From: Nostoc linckia FACHB-104 | Lineage (GTDB): Bacteria > Cyanobacteriota > Cyanobacteriia > Cyanobacteriales > Nostocaceae | Assembly: GCF_014696615.1 (NCBI RefSeq) | Contig: NZ_JACJQJ010000011.1 | Span: 62,001-126,000, forward strand | Direction: 5' to 3' | Length of the DNA stretch: 64,000 bases | Part shown: positions 35,314-44,989 of the stretch, piece after piece | Layout of the letters: each line of letters starts with the position of its first letter | How positions within the stretch are numbered: the stretch's first letter is position 1 | Translations under genes and position numbers: made by a program | Notes under the pieces: generated by a model | The model's database searches: none | What the model was told of the DNA's origin: nothing | Seen by the model: the letters and a program-made list of their open reading frames with translations, nothing else

Positions 35314-35851
35314 TCTGATCTCCTTATTTATCAAACATTACGAATATACGACAAAGATTAGTGAATAATAAACTTTTATAAACTTTTGTATAGCAAGTTT
35401 TATCCGTCATTTAGCAGATTGTATAGATAAATACGATATGATGCCAGACGGGACTTGAATATTCAGAATTAATTGGGTTGTAGCAATCGCTCAGAATGCG
35501 GTAGAAGAATATCCTTCTTGGGGAGGATGGAACCAAGATTAGTGTACGATAACTAGTCTATCCACTCACTAAAACTGCCATGTTAGAAGGAGTCTCTTAT
35601 AGCTCATTACTAATGCAGCTTGGCGGAAATATATATATTATTCAAGGCAATTAATCACGGGAAAGTTCTACAACCCATGAAAATCCTTAGCCCCTAGTCC
35701 CTATCTTCTAGATTAATTTAAGTTTCGCGCCACCAACTGGCCTTTATTCCCCCTTTCTAACTGCTTACATCTGATTGATATAGCAGTGACGGAAATAGAA
35801 ATGCCCTTTAATTTACGATGGTTTCCTAGATAGATCCTAGAATCAGCCCCT
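35314..35851. other. Divergent region between crtR and pyk
   Basis: About 540 bases. At 35459-35542 an open stretch without start reads NWVVAIAQNAVEEYPSWGGW, probably a short leftover of a lost gene. The rest holds promoters and AT-rich repeat-like sequence; no ribosome site of note before the pyk ATG. Confidence 0.4.
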
Positions 35852-37618
35852 ATGCAATTAAGAGATTCTCTACGCCGCACAAAGATTGTCGCTACGATTG
35901 GGCCTGCTACTAGCAGCCCAGAAATGCTCAAGGCAATTATTGAAGCGGGAGCAACAACACTACGGCTAAACTTTTCCCACGGGACTCATGCCGATCATCA
36001 GCGTAGTATCCGTTTAATTCGGCAAACTGCTTTTGAACTAAATCAGCCAGTAGCAATTCTCCAAGACTTGCAAGGGCCAAAAATTCGCTTGGGGCGGTTT
36101 GAAAATGGGTCTATAGTCGTAGCAAAAGGCAATCGCTTCACCTTGACCAATCGTCCAGTAATTGGTACACAAGAAATTAGCTGTGTTACCTACGATTACT
36201 TGGCAGAAGAAGTCCCAGTTGGCGCAAAAATCCTCCTCGATGATGGGCGAGTTGAAATGGTAGTTGAGGAGATTAATCGCGATAAAGGTGATTTACATTG
36301 TCGTGTTACCGTAGCTGGTAAACTTTCTAACAATAAAGGTGTTAACTTTCCCGGAGTTTACCTTTCCATCAAAGCCATGACCGACAAAGACCGCGAGGAT
36401 CTAATGTTTGGTCTAGATCAAGGCGTAGATTGGGTAGCACTATCTTTTGTCCGCAATCCTCAAGATATCATCGAAATTAAAGAGCTAATTTCCAGCACAG
36501 GTAAGAATGTACCAGTAGTTGCCAAAATTGAAAAGCACGAAGCCATTGAGCAAATGGAAGCAGTGTTGGCTCTGTGTGATGGCGTAATGGTAGCTAGAGG
36601 TGATTTAGGGGTAGAACTACCAGCTGAGGATGTTCCTGTACTGCAAAAGCGGCTGATTGCTACTGCTAACCGTTTGGGGATTCCCATTATTACCGCCACC
36701 CAAATGTTAGACAGCATGGTGAGTAACCCTCGCCCCACTCGTGCCGAAGTATCAGATGTGGCAAACGCAATTTTAGATGGCACAGATGCAGTCATGCTTT
36801 CTAATGAAACTGCTGTAGGTAGTTACCCAGTAGAAGCTGTAGCGACTATGGCCAGAATTGCCGAGCGCATTGAACAAGAAGAAGCAGAAAATGCCAATCG
36901 CCTGTTAAGAGATGCTAGACGTTCCATTCCTAACGCCATTAGCCAAGCTGTAGGACAAATTGCTGAGCAGTTAGGTGCAGCGGCAATTATGACCTTAACC
37001 CAAACAGGAGCAACAGCACGCAATGTTTCCAAATTCCGTCCGCGCACACCAATTTTGGCAATTACACCCCATGTAAACGTAGCACGACAGTTACAAATGG
37101 TATGGGGAGTAAAACCGCTGTTAGTGCTAGAACTACCTTCTACCGGACAAACTTTTCAAGCTGCTATCAATGTTGCTCAGGAAAATAAACTACTAACCGA
37201 GGGTGATTTGGTAGTGATGACAGCAGGTACCCTGCAAGGTGTTTCCGGCTCGACAGATTTAATCAAGGTTGAAGTCGTCACAGCAATTCTCGGCCAGGGA
37301 ATTGGACTGGGACAAGGTTCTGTGAGTGGACGCGCCAGAGTCGCGCACAAAGGTATGGATGTAAGTAACTTTAATCCTGGAGATATTTTAGTTGCTCCCC
37401 GTACCACTGCCGATTTTGTGGAAGCAATTCGCAAAGCCTCAGGAATTATTACAGAAGAAGAAAGCCTTACCAGCCACGCAGCTGTAATTGGCTTGCGTTT
37501 GGGTGTCCCAGTAATTGTGGGTGTGAAGGAAGCAACACAAGTAATTAGAGACGGGGCAATTTTAACCCTGGATCTGCAACGAGGTTTAATTTACTCTGGT
37601 GCAGTAGGAACACCTTAG
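35852..37618 (+). CDS. pyk: Pyruvate kinase with C-terminal PEP-mobile domain
   Basis: Pyruvate kinase makes pyruvate and ATP from PEP and ADP, the last step of glycolysis. The 588-residue protein has the normal core: TKIVATIGPATSS, RLNFSHG, LQDLQGPKIRLG, VAKIEKHEAIEQM, VARGDLGVELP and TATQMLDSM. The allosteric C domain is followed, from about residue 490, by an extra segment with IITEEESLTSHAAVIGL, the phosphohistidine-type domain of PEP-utilising enzymes. This extension occurs in many bacterial and cyanobacterial forms and affects stability or regulation. The TSHAA histidine is retained although no PEP synthase body is present. Confidence 0.97.
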   Translation: MQLRDSLRRTKIVATIGPATSSPEMLKAIIEAGATTLRLNFSHGTHADHQRSIRLIRQTAFELNQPVAILQDLQGPKIRLGRFENGSIVVAKGNRFTLTNRPVIGTQEISCVTYDYLAEEVPVGAKILLDDGRVEMVVEEINRDKGDLHCRVTVAGKLSNNKGVNFPGVYLSIKAMTDKDREDLMFGLDQGVDWVALSFVRNPQDIIEIKELISSTGKNVPVVAKIEKHEAIEQMEAVLALCDGVMVARGDLGVELPAEDVPVLQKRLIATANRLGIPIITATQMLDSMVSNPRPTRAEVSDVANAILDGTDAVMLSNETAVGSYPVEAVATMARIAERIEQEEAENANRLLRDARRSIPNAISQAVGQIAEQLGAAAIMTLTQTGATARNVSKFRPRTPILAITPHVNVARQLQMVWGVKPLLVLELPSTGQTFQAAINVAQENKLLTEGDLVVMTAGTLQGVSGSTDLIKVEVVTAILGQGIGLGQGSVSGRARVAHKGMDVSNFNPGDILVAPRTTADFVEAIRKASGIITEEESLTSHAAVIGLRLGVPVIVGVKEATQVIRDGAILTLDLQRGLIYSGAVGTP

Positions 37619-37656
37619 GAAGACTGAAGTTTAAAGGCTGAAGTGTGAAAGATTTT

Positions 37657-38247
37657 TTATCCTTCATCCTTTTGATCAAAGTTAACTCGTTCGTAAATTT
37701 GGCGATGGGGAATTTGGCAGTTTGCTGAAGCTAAAGTTAAAACTCCATCTTCATCGTCAGATTCTTTAAATAACCAATTACCTTCAGAGGTTTTGCTAAA
37801 TTGTTCAATATGAAATTGATATTGGTCAATTAAAATATATTCTTGAAATTCGGGAATCGAACGGTAATAAGTAAATTTATCACCTCTATCTCGACTACGA
37901 GTAGATTTAGAAAGGATCTCAAAAATAATACTGGGATTAATAACTGTATCGTTGCGCCCTTCTTGAAAGATTGGTTCACCTTTGATAATCAAAATATCCG
38001 GATATGTGTATTGCTGATAACGAGGAATCCATAAGCGCAAATCGCTTATGAAAACTTCATAAGGTTGCTCTTGTAAACCTAATTCCAGAAGTCTACTTAG
38101 GTTACGAATAATACGGTTATGATTAATTGAGCCTCCAGCCATGGCGATAACTTCCCCATTACGGTATTCGCTACGGTACTCAGCACTCTCTTCCTGGGTT
38201 AAGTATTCTTCAATAGAATATAAGGGAGGGGAAGTTTGTACAACCAT
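37657..38247 (-). CDS. Uma2 family protein (DUF820, PD-(D/E)XK nuclease fold)
   Basis: A 196-residue member of the very large cyanobacterial Uma2 family. Typical segments are YSIEEYLTQEESAEYRSEYRNGEVIAMAGG at the start, INHNRIIRNLSRLL, YTYPDILII with the conserved Asp, IIFEILSKSTRSRDRGDKF with Glu, and EYILIDQ. The usual spacing fits a restriction-endonuclease-like fold, but the family's substrate and role are unknown; copies are often scattered singly. It lies between pyk (convergent) and the glycosyltransferase operon (same strand, 44-bp gap), without obvious relation to either. Confidence 0.9.
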   Translation of the reverse strand: MVVQTSPPLYSIEEYLTQEESAEYRSEYRNGEVIAMAGGSINHNRIIRNLSRLLELGLQEQPYEVFISDLRLWIPRYQQYTYPDILIIKGEPIFQEGRNDTVINPSIIFEILSKSTRSRDRGDKFTYYRSIPEFQEYILIDQYQFHIEQFSKTSEGNWLFKESDDEDGVLTLASANCQIPHRQIYERVNFDQKDEG

Positions 38248-38291
38248 AAGATTTAGAAGATAAATATTTTAGGTTTACTTTAGCCTAGCAC

Positions 38292-39386
38292 TCATAAATA
38301 GCGTGATAATACTTCAGCGGTGGCTTGTCCTGTTTTTTCCCAGCTAAATTGATTTGCTCTAGCAATACCTTGGGTGGAAAGATGCGATCGCAAACTTGAA
38401 TTATTGGCTACAGCTTGCATGGCTGTGGTAAGTTCTTCTGTACTATAAGGATTGATCAGAATCGCTGCATCGCCAGCGACTTCAGGAAGAGATGAGATAT
38501 TAGAAGTAATAACGGGAGTACCGCAAGCCATTGCTTCCAAGACAGGTAAGCCAAACCCTTCCCAAAGACTAGGAAAGACAAGTGCGATCGCACCATTAAT
38601 AATTATTGGTAATTCGCTATAGGGTACATAATCAAGGAACTTCACTTGATCAGCTATACCCAATTCTGCAACTTGCGTTTGTAGAGTTGGAGTATAACGG
38701 CGATCGCTAGACCCTACTAACCACAGTTCATAGTCTTTGCAATTAGGTAACGCAGCAAAAGCGCTAATTAAGCGATGGACATTTTTATATGTATCTTGGC
38801 GGCCAATGTAGAGAAAGTAATTGCTGGTGGGTAAATTCAGAGGACGGAAGTGAGTGCGATCGTAAGCAAGCAGAATGGGTGTAATTTTGCTGCTAGGAAT
38901 TTGGTAAAAGTCGATAATATCTTTAGCTGTAGCTTGGGAATTACAAATAATATGTTGTGCTTGTTTCAGAACTTGGGGTGTGTAGTAGCGATGGTAGGGT
39001 ATTAAAGGTGAAAAGCGTCTAGGAAATCGCAACGGTATCAAGTCGTGAAACATCACAACAAAACGACAATTTGTATATAGCGGTGCTTCCGGTACAGGAG
39101 AAAATAAAAGTTGCGATTTTAACTGGTGATAAATTTGCGGTATTTGAAATTGCGTCCAGATTAAGCGGCGGAAATGACCTTTTGTACCTTGAGCAGGAGT
39201 CAGATTATCTGGAACTATATAGCAATTAAATTCAGGATATTTTTTAGCAGTTAATAAAGTAGGTTTTAGACTTCTTAAATAAGGAAAAATATTTTGAGCA
39301 TAATTACTGATACCTGTTGATTGCGAAAAAATAATTGAAAGATTAATAATTAATTTTTCTGGTAAGGCATTATCTAAGTTATTCAT
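38292..39386 (-). CDS. GT4-type glycosyltransferase, second of the gmd operon
   Basis: 364 residues from the ATG at 39386. A longer frame exists to 39437, but 39386 gives an ATGA overlap with the preceding stop, the pattern of coupled genes. GT-B fold: N-terminal part with [14 protein letters not shown] and [15 protein letters not shown], then the donor half from [17 protein letters not shown], with the EX7E motif in [13 protein letters not shown] and [19 protein letters not shown]…P and [16 protein letters not shown] resemble mannosyltransferases of the WbaZ/WbcX type, which fits the neighbouring GDP-mannose dehydratase; specificity remains inferred. Last gene of a three-gene minus-strand operon. 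Confidence 0.9.
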   Translation of the reverse strand: MNNLDNALPEKLIINLSIIFSQSTGISNYAQNIFPYLRSLKPTLLTAKKYPEFNCYIVPDNLTPAQGTKGHFRRLIWTQFQIPQIYHQLKSQLLFSPVPEAPLYTNCRFVVMFHDLIPLRFPRRFSPLIPYHRYYTPQVLKQAQHIICNSQATAKDIIDFYQIPSSKITPILLAYDRTHFRPLNLPTSNYFLYIGRQDTYKNVHRLISAFAALPNCKDYELWLVGSSDRRYTPTLQTQVAELGIADQVKFLDYVPYSELPIIINGAIALVFPSLWEGFGLPVLEAMACGTPVITSNISSLPEVAGDAAILINPYSTEELTTAMQAVANNSSLRSHLSTQGIARANQFSWEKTGQATAEVLSRYL

Positions 39387-40546
39387 GACATAATGCCTCG
39401 ATAAGCCTTTAATGTTTCTCTTGCCGTTTTTTCCCAAGAAAATAAATTTGCCCTTTCTTTACCTAGCTTAATTAACTCCTGGCGTAACTGAGAATCGCTA
39501 ATTACTTTGAGGATAGCTTCAGCTAATTGCATCGGTTCATCAGGTTCAATGAGAAGAGCTGCTTTCCCTGTAACTTCTGGTAGCGAAGAACTATTAGCAC
39601 AGACAACTGGTGCGCCTAAAGTCATTGCTTCTAATACAGGTAATCCAAATCCTTCGTAATGAGAAGGATAAACAAAAACATCAGCTTTTGAATAAAATAA
39701 GGCTACTAATTCATTAGATAAATAGTCAAGATGATGAATTTGTTCTCTCCACGGAGAGCTTTCAATAGCCGTGAAGATTGGTTCATAACGCCATCCTTTT
39801 TTACCAATCAATACTAATTGATGCTCAATTTTATGTTTTTCTTTTAAGTAGTTAAAGGCTGAGATAATAGCATTAATATTTTTTCGAGGTTCTATAGTAC
39901 TGACAAATAGTAAATATGGTTGCGAAAAATCATATTTAACTTCTGGTTCTAGCGTCTGAGCAGCCTCATCAGATAAGTAATCAGGATAATAGCGGCTAGC
40001 TAAAGGTGTGACATAGACTTTTTGCGGTTCTACTTGCAAATATTCAACAATATCTTTTTTAGAACTTTCGGAAATTGTTAAAATTAGATCTGTCCAACTT
40101 AAGCATCGCTTCACGCGTTCCGTGTATGCTGTGACAACAGAGTCAATATAATCAGGATATTTAATAAAAGTTAAATCATATATATTCATTACCTTTAAAC
40201 TTTGGCTACAGGGATAAACAGTATAATTTGTCCCATGTACGATATCTGGAGTGCCAAAATATTTCTCAAAATAAGTTAAACTTGGTTTAAATTTTAATTT
40301 AAATAATAAATCAGAAAGCCTCACAGGTAGAGGCAACAGATGTAAGTGAGAATAACTTTTTAACGAATCAGGAAAACTAAAATCTCGTCGTAACCATTTT
40401 TTTAAACCTGGCTGATAAATTATCTCTAACTGAAAATTTTCTTCTGCTTGTAGCGCATCAAGTGAATGAATTAAATTAGCAACATAAAAACCAACCCCAC
40501 TCGGTTTTGGCTCTACAGGGGTGGCATCAACTACAATTTTTAACAT
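39383..40546 (-). CDS. GT4-type glycosyltransferase, first of the gmd operon
   Basis: A 387-residue GT-B enzyme starting MLKIVVDATPVEPKPSGVGF. Donor-side motifs are LLFVSTIEPRKNINAI, LVLIGKKGW, then [13 protein letters not shown] with the EX7E glutamates and NSSSLPEVTGKAAL. It starts 8 bases after the gmd stop and its own stop overlaps the next glycosyltransferase by four bases, so the three genes are translated in sequence. Together they probably add GDP-linked deoxysugars or mannose to a cell-surface polysaccharide. It resembles the glycosyltransferase at 227-1372 in N-terminus and motif wording. Confidence 0.9.
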   Translation of the reverse strand: MLKIVVDATPVEPKPSGVGFYVANLIHSLDALQAEENFQLEIIYQPGLKKWLRRDFSFPDSLKSYSHLHLLPLPVRLSDLLFKLKFKPSLTYFEKYFGTPDIVHGTNYTVYPCSQSLKVMNIYDLTFIKYPDYIDSVVTAYTERVKRCLSWTDLILTISESSKKDIVEYLQVEPQKVYVTPLASRYYPDYLSDEAAQTLEPEVKYDFSQPYLLFVSTIEPRKNINAIISAFNYLKEKHKIEHQLVLIGKKGWRYEPIFTAIESSPWREQIHHLDYLSNELVALFYSKADVFVYPSHYEGFGLPVLEAMTLGAPVVCANSSSLPEVTGKAALLIEPDEPMQLAEAILKVISDSQLRQELIKLGKERANLFSWEKTARETLKAYRGIMS

Positions 40547-40554
40547 GAAAATTT

Positions 40555-41526
40555 TCAGGCTCCGTTTTGGCTCAATTTTTTCATATCCGAATCAATCATT
40601 AACTCAACTAATTGCTTAAAGGAATGTTGAGGGTGCCAACCTATAGCGGTCTTAATTTTATCAATGCAACCAATTAACTGTACAGGTTCATCAGCACGGT
40701 AGAATGCTGGGTCTACTGAGACATAATCTTCCCAATTGAGACCAACATAGTTGAATGCACATTCTACAAGTTCTCTCACAGAGTGGGTTTCACCACTAGC
40801 AATAATGTAGTCATCCGGTTGCTCTTGCTGTAACATTAGCCACATGGCATAAACCGCATCCTTGGCATAACACCAATCACGACGCGCATCTAAATTGCCT
40901 AATTTTAGTTCATTTGCTAAACCGAGTTTGATTTGCGCTACTGTATGTGTAATTTTGCGAAACACAAATTCTGTACCACGTCGAGGTGATTCGTGAGTAT
41001 AGGTGATACCGCAGCAAGCGTAGAGATTATATTTATGCCTATAGTTGACAGTCATCCAGTGAGCATAAGCTTTAGCAACACCATAGGGGTTACGGGGACG
41101 AAAGGCGGTACGTTCAGTTTGCGGCGATTCGTCTGGTTGACCGAAGACTTCACTACTTGATGCTTGATAGAATTTAGCATCCGGTTTACATCGACGGATA
41201 GATTCTAGCAGTCGAGAGACACCAAGAGCCGTGTATTCAGCTGTTAGTGCTGGTTGTGTCCAAGACAGAGGAACGTAGCTTTGGGAGGCGAGATTATAAA
41301 TTTCATCTGGTTGAGATTCAGCAATCACATCCATGAGTGAAGACTGATCGAGAAGGTCACCTGAGACAATTTTGATGTGGCTAAACAGGTGAGAAATGCG
41401 TTCCAAGTTACTAGTGCTGGAACGACGCACTAAGCCAAAAACTTCATAGCCTTTAGCTAAAAGTAGTTCAGCTAAATAAGAGCCATCTTGTCCAGTTAAG
41501 CCAGTAATAAGAGCTTTTGCAGTCAC
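40555..41526 (-). CDS. gmd: GDP-mannose 4,6-dehydratase
   Basis: GMD converts GDP-D-mannose to GDP-4-keto-6-deoxy-mannose, precursor of GDP-fucose, GDP-rhamnose and related sugars. The 323-residue short-chain dehydrogenase-fold protein has the NAD(P) motif ALITGLTGQDGSYLAELLL, the RRSS arginine for NADP, NLASQSYVPLSW, ASSSEVFGQ with the catalytic Ser/Thr-Glu region, and YGVAKAYAHW (Tyr-x3-Lys). THESPRRGTEFVFRKIT and GNLDARRDW complete the family signature. No fcl (fucose synthase) or rmd gene lies next to it, so the final sugar is unknown. First gene of the operon with two glycosyltransferases. Confidence 0.93.
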   Translation of the reverse strand: MTAKALITGLTGQDGSYLAELLLAKGYEVFGLVRRSSTSNLERISHLFSHIKIVSGDLLDQSSLMDVIAESQPDEIYNLASQSYVPLSWTQPALTAEYTALGVSRLLESIRRCKPDAKFYQASSSEVFGQPDESPQTERTAFRPRNPYGVAKAYAHWMTVNYRHKYNLYACCGITYTHESPRRGTEFVFRKITHTVAQIKLGLANELKLGNLDARRDWCYAKDAVYAMWLMLQQEQPDDYIIASGETHSVRELVECAFNYVGLNWEDYVSVDPAFYRADEPVQLIGCIDKIKTAIGWHPQHSFKQLVELMIDSDMKKLSQNGA

Positions 41527-41568
41527 ATTGATCAGAGCCTAGTATTAAAAAAATCACCTTTTAAAGGT

Positions 41569-41745
41569 TACTCACTACCTTTTATCCCAAAATACTAGAA
41601 TAACTCCACCCACGATAAAACTCAAACCTAAGAGTCGGGTAAATGGAATCGTTTCCTTAAAAATAAAATAACCCTCTTCTATCACTCTCAGCAGAGGAAA
41701 ATAAGAAATCCTCAGAATATAAGGTGTCAGGAATAGCACCTCGCA
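41569..41745 (-). pseudogene. C-terminal fragment of an EamA/DMT-type transporter
   Basis: On the minus strand one frame reads LFLTPYILRISYFPLLRVIE, then EGYFIFKETIPFTRLLGLSF and IVGGVILVFWDKR before a stop. A [hydrophobic]-x-KET-x-[P/T] step followed by a final membrane helix ending in a basic residue is how EamA-type (drug/metabolite) transporters finish. The upstream ten-helix body is absent. The fragment overlaps, in another frame, the end of the neighbouring fragment. Confidence 0.45.
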
Positions 41746-42034
41746 TTCGATTCATCAATGCAATTAATGTCAAAAACCCAATAGATAAATACGAAACTGG
41801 AAAGACTCTGAGCCAAGGTTTTAGTAAATTAAAGAATATCCAAGGTTTAATGACTAAGCGTAAATTGTTGAGTAAATTCTTCCACCCTTTACCAAAGTCC
41901 CACCAATCATGTTCGCGGAACTTTGCTACAACTGGATCTGTGGGTTTGTTTCCCCCAAGTTGGGGTTGATTGTTCAAAACTTGAGAGTGAAGGCTTACCA
42001 TGAGATAAGCACTCATAATGATTTCCCACCCTTC
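41746..42034 (-). pseudogene. Fragment resembling the C-terminus of a family 2 glycosyltransferase
   Basis: An open minus-strand frame of roughly 100 codons (EGWEIIMSAYLMVSLHSQVL, then VAKFREHDWWDFGKGWKNLL and a hydrophobic end) reads coherently up to about 41745 and runs on to a stop at 41657. It has no credible start; the palindromic repeat at 42039-42083 sits immediately upstream, where the rest of the gene should be. The glycosyltransferase resemblance is weak and from memory. Confidence 0.35.
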
Positions 42035-42038
42035 GGGT

Positions 42039-42083
42039 TCGCCAGTCGTGTGGGCGGGTCTCCCGACTTGAACGAACTGGCGT
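42039..42083. repeat. Short GC-rich palindromic repeat, stand-alone copy
   Basis: CGCCAGT (42040-42046) pairs with ACTGGCG (42076-42082) around GGCGGGTCTCCCGAC. The core matches the palindrome nested in the MITE at 30677-30726 nearly base for base (TGGGCGGGT-TCCCGACTTGA). It lies at the edge of a broken gene. Confidence 0.65.
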
Positions 42084-42169
42084 TGAGCGCCGGAAGTCAG
42101 CGCTCAGAAATTTGTAAGAGTGACAGCCTCAGCCAGTTATGTTTAATTTCGCCGACCTACTTACCTTGA

Positions 42170-43897
42170 CTAATATTTTCTTTCCTGCGGCTGAAACATG
42201 TTAATCGCAACGGGGCGATATTGAATATCAATCCCTGCTGGAGAATAGTAAGCCATTGTATGTTTGAGGAATTTCTCATCATCTCTATTGGCATAATCTT
42301 CACGGAAATGTGCGCCACGACTTTCCTGACGATTTAATGCTGATGCCAGAATTGTTTGCCCTACTACCATTAAACTTCGTAATTCTAGGGCTTCCACAAT
42401 TTCTGTATTCCATGAATTACCTTTATCATCTAAATATATCTGTGGATATTGTTGTTCTAATTCTGCTAATTTCTCTAAACCTTGACTCATTAATTCTTCA
42501 GTACGGAAAACGCCACAGTACTGAGTCATGGTATCTTGAAAAGCTTGGCGCACTTCGTTAATGCGGTATTTTCCTGGCTGTTCTAGCAAAGCTTGAATTT
42601 CTTGTTGAGCTTCTTTGATGTAACGTTGCTCATCTACTACTGGTAATTTGCGATTTTGCACAAAATTGGCGATCGCAGCTCCGGTTCTTTTGCCATAAAC
42701 TACGCACTCTAATAGCGAATTACTTCCCAGGCGATTGGCACCATGAACGGAAACACAAGCTGTTTCACCAGCAGCAAAGAAGCCATCCACAAAATTTTCT
42801 CCGCTACTACGAACTCTACCATCAACGTTCACCGGTATACCACCCATACAATAATGAATGGTAGGACGTACAGGCATGGGCTGAGTCACAGCGTCAACAC
42901 CGACTAAGCGATGGGCTTCTTCCCAGCAGAAGGGAACGCGACTCATGATTTTTTCTTGACCCATGTGGCGCAAATCCAGATAAACAAATGGCCCTCCTGC
43001 ACTTCCATCAGGATGAATACCACGCCCAGCCCGTATTTCGTAGGCGATCGCTCGTGAGGTAATATCACGGGGAGCTAGTTCCATGCGGCTGGGTGCATAG
43101 TTCACCATAAAGCGATCGCCTTCGGAGTTAATCAGATATGCGCCTTCGCCTCTGACTGCTTCCGAAATCAGTACCCCAACTGGATATAAGCCAGTGGGAT
43201 GGAATTGCACAAATTCCATATCTTCTAAAGGTAAACCTGCGATCGCTGTCATTGCTAAACCGTCACCTGTAGAGGCGTAATCATTGGATGTGGTGTTATA
43301 AACGCGACCATATCCCCCAGTCGCAAACATTACGGCTTTAGCTCTTAGTACCTCTATATGCCCATCTAACAGGTGGTACATTACTACACCCTTAGCTTGC
43401 CCATCCTCCAAAACCAGTTTCATTACGTACCATTCTTGGTAGACTTGGACACCATGACGACGTAAGTTATTGACCAATTCATGCAAAATCGCATGACCAG
43501 TTTTATCTGCAGCGTAGCAAGTCCGGTTGTGGGAATGTCCACCAAAAGCCCGTTGAGCAATCCGTCCATCCGGTAAGCGCGAGAACAGAACACCCATATG
43601 TTCTAAATCAATCACCACATCCGGCGCTTCTTGGGTGAGAATTGCTACCGCATCTTGATCTGCTAAGTAATCAGAACCCTTAACCGTATCAAAAGCGTGG
43701 GCTTCCCAACTATCTTCCGTATCAACATTTTTCAGCGACGCAGCCATCCCACCTTGCGCCGCCACTGAGTGTGAACGAATTGGGTGAGTTTTCGCAACCA
43801 CAGCAATATTTAAACTAGGGTTAATGCGGGCAATTTCCACAGCCGCACGGCATCCTGCCAAGCCGCCCCCAACAATAATTACATCATGTTCCAGCAT
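42170..43897 (-). CDS. sdhA: Succinate dehydrogenase / fumarate reductase flavoprotein subunit
   Basis: SdhA oxidises succinate to fumarate and feeds electrons to the quinone pool at the thylakoid or plasma membrane. The 575-residue protein has the FAD motif [14 protein letters not shown], the covalent-FAD histidine H43 in [40 protein letters not shown] and [10 protein letters not shown]. Length is normal. The iron-sulphur subunit gene (sdhB) is not nearby, as is usual in cyanobacteria, where the genes are scattered. A half-copy of the MITE family lies just upstream of the start (43926-43967), inside the probable promoter region. Confidence 0.96.
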   Translation of the reverse strand: MLEHDVIIVGGGLAGCRAAVEIARINPSLNIAVVAKTHPIRSHSVAAQGGMAASLKNVDTEDSWEAHAFDTVKGSDYLADQDAVAILTQEAPDVVIDLEHMGVLFSRLPDGRIAQRAFGGHSHNRTCYAADKTGHAILHELVNNLRRHGVQVYQEWYVMKLVLEDGQAKGVVMYHLLDGHIEVLRAKAVMFATGGYGRVYNTTSNDYASTGDGLAMTAIAGLPLEDMEFVQFHPTGLYPVGVLISEAVRGEGAYLINSEGDRFMVNYAPSRMELAPRDITSRAIAYEIRAGRGIHPDGSAGGPFVYLDLRHMGQEKIMSRVPFCWEEAHRLVGVDAVTQPMPVRPTIHYCMGGIPVNVDGRVRSSGENFVDGFFAAGETACVSVHGANRLGSNSLLECVVYGKRTGAAIANFVQNRKLPVVDEQRYIKEAQQEIQALLEQPGKYRINEVRQAFQDTMTQYCGVFRTEELMSQGLEKLAELEQQYPQIYLDDKGNSWNTEIVEALELRSLMVVGQTILASALNRQESRGAHFREDYANRDDEKFLKHTMAYYSPAGIDIQYRPVAINMFQPQERKY

Positions 43898-43925
43898 AAT
43901 TAATCTTTATTAGCCCCGATTGCAA

Positions 43926-43967
43926 TAGAAATTACGTAAGTGTCATATCTTTTTCACAAAGGTTGTC
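43926..43967. repeat. Half-copy of the 7036/30618 MITE family
   Basis: TAGAAATTACGTAAGTGTCA, then TATCTTTTTC and AGGTTGTC, aligns with the reverse complement of the right end of copy 1 with about ten mismatches over 42 bases. The other end is missing or too diverged to see. It lies about 30 bases before the sdhA start. Confidence 0.6.
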
Positions 43968-44027
43968 AAAGGTTGTCCTTTGTGATTTGTCATGGCATAA
44001 GCTGCTACGCAGACATCGCGCCTCTAC

Positions 44028-44054
44028 AAAAAAATTCCCTGTCTAGTGACAGGG
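44028..44054 (-). terminator. Rho-independent terminator of the small membrane protein gene
   Basis: On the minus strand a perfect 7-bp stem CCCTGTC/GACAGGG with loop ACTA is followed by AATTTTTTT. It lies 175 bases after the stop at 44229 and before sdhA, insulating the two genes. Confidence 0.85.
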
Positions 44055-44228
44055 ATATGATAGCGATTTTGAATACTCATTTGAGCTTTTTATGAAAAAA
44101 ATGATAAAGAATCAAATCAATAATTGGTATGCAACGTCAAGTAGAAAAGATATTGCTTTTCTTCGTTTATGTCCATCCCTTGATTAGTGGGTTAATTTCA
44201 TCCTTCATCCTTGAGCTTTCAAATCTTT

Positions 44229-44549
44229 TCAGCTAGTTGCTTGTACAGGTTTTTGCTGGGAAACATTTCCTGGAATAGGTTCAGTTTTTGTTCCTGGTTC
44301 TACAGCAGTTAATTCAATGTGATTTAACAATGTAGTTACAAATGCAAATAACAAGAAAGGCAGTGATAGCAGAACCACTAGACCAACAGTAGCTAAGGCA
44401 TAAACTGGTCTTCTGGCACCCATCAGCGCCAAAGCTGATGCCAAACTTATAGTAATTGTAATTAACCAAACGATGATTTGACCGTAGATGTCGCCAAAGG
44501 TCAAGGTGCAGACAAACCGATAGTTTTGAATATTATTCATGTTCATCAT
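44229..44549 (-). CDS. Small two-helix membrane protein, unknown function
   Basis: A 106-residue protein with two membrane helices (IIVWLITITISLASALALMGA, about 24-44, and YALATVGLVVLLSLPFLLFAF) joined by a short basic turn (RRP) and followed by a hydrophilic tail rich in Pro, Gln and Thr. The start has ATG at 44549 and again three codons later (MNN); gaggcgg lies just upstream. I do not recognise a named family, but coding character is good and it has its own terminator. The basic turn between helices suggests both ends face the lumen or periplasm. Confidence 0.7.
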   Translation of the reverse strand: MMNMNNIQNYRFVCTLTFGDIYGQIIVWLITITISLASALALMGARRPVYALATVGLVVLLSLPFLLFAFVTTLLNHIELTAVEPGTKTEPIPGNVSQQKPVQATS

Positions 44550-44989
44550 ATCCGCCTCAAGTCTCTCCTATAGGTTCTACCTTAGAGCCAGGTTTGACAA
44601 GAGGTCAATTTCTCAATATTTTTCCAAGGTTTGTAACCTTACTTTACACTTAATTTGTTTTGTAAGGGCGAATAATAATTATTATAAGTCTTTAGGAAGA
44701 TAATTTTTGATTGCTTAAGAGATAACGATCGCATTAGGAACTTCAAAATAAAAAATAATTAATCGCTTTGACAAGTAGGGTAGGCAGTAACGGGTACGCA
44801 TGGGTTACCCAAGTAGAGCAACTGCCGTGGAGCAGTCCCAATGAAAAAATTTCCAAGCGTTGCATGAAAGTCGAGGCGGGGATTTTTACTCAGAACTCAG
44901 CACTTTCAAGTCAAAGGAAGCAGAGGCATCATGAAAAAGATTTTCTTCCTGTCCCCTATATCTACAAATAAATTAAATAAATTGCAGTT

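Larger units (their letters stand above)
41527..42169. other. Decayed region between gmd and sdhA
   Basis: About 640 bases with two gene fragments (41569-41745 and 41746-42034) and a short palindromic repeat (42039-42083). No intact gene is supported. Confidence 0.55.
43898..44228. other. sdhA upstream region with MITE half-copy and terminator
   Basis: No gene. It contains the sdhA promoter side, the partial repeat at 43926-43967 and a minus-strand terminator at 44028-44054 that closes the upstream small gene. Confidence 0.6.

Noticed and set aside
35459-35542. Open stretch before pyk considered as a small gene
   Set aside because: It has no start codon and is only 27 codons long; kept as a possible remnant within the intergenic entry.
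41724-42169. Overlapping plus-strand frames of 81 and 86 codons between gmd and sdhA
   Set aside because: Opposite strand of the minus-strand gene fragments and through the palindromic repeat; coding sense is better on the minus strand.
44768-44971. Plus-strand frame of 67 codons upstream of a nested repeat
   Set aside because: Composition and position suggest repeat DNA; no start signal or family resemblance.
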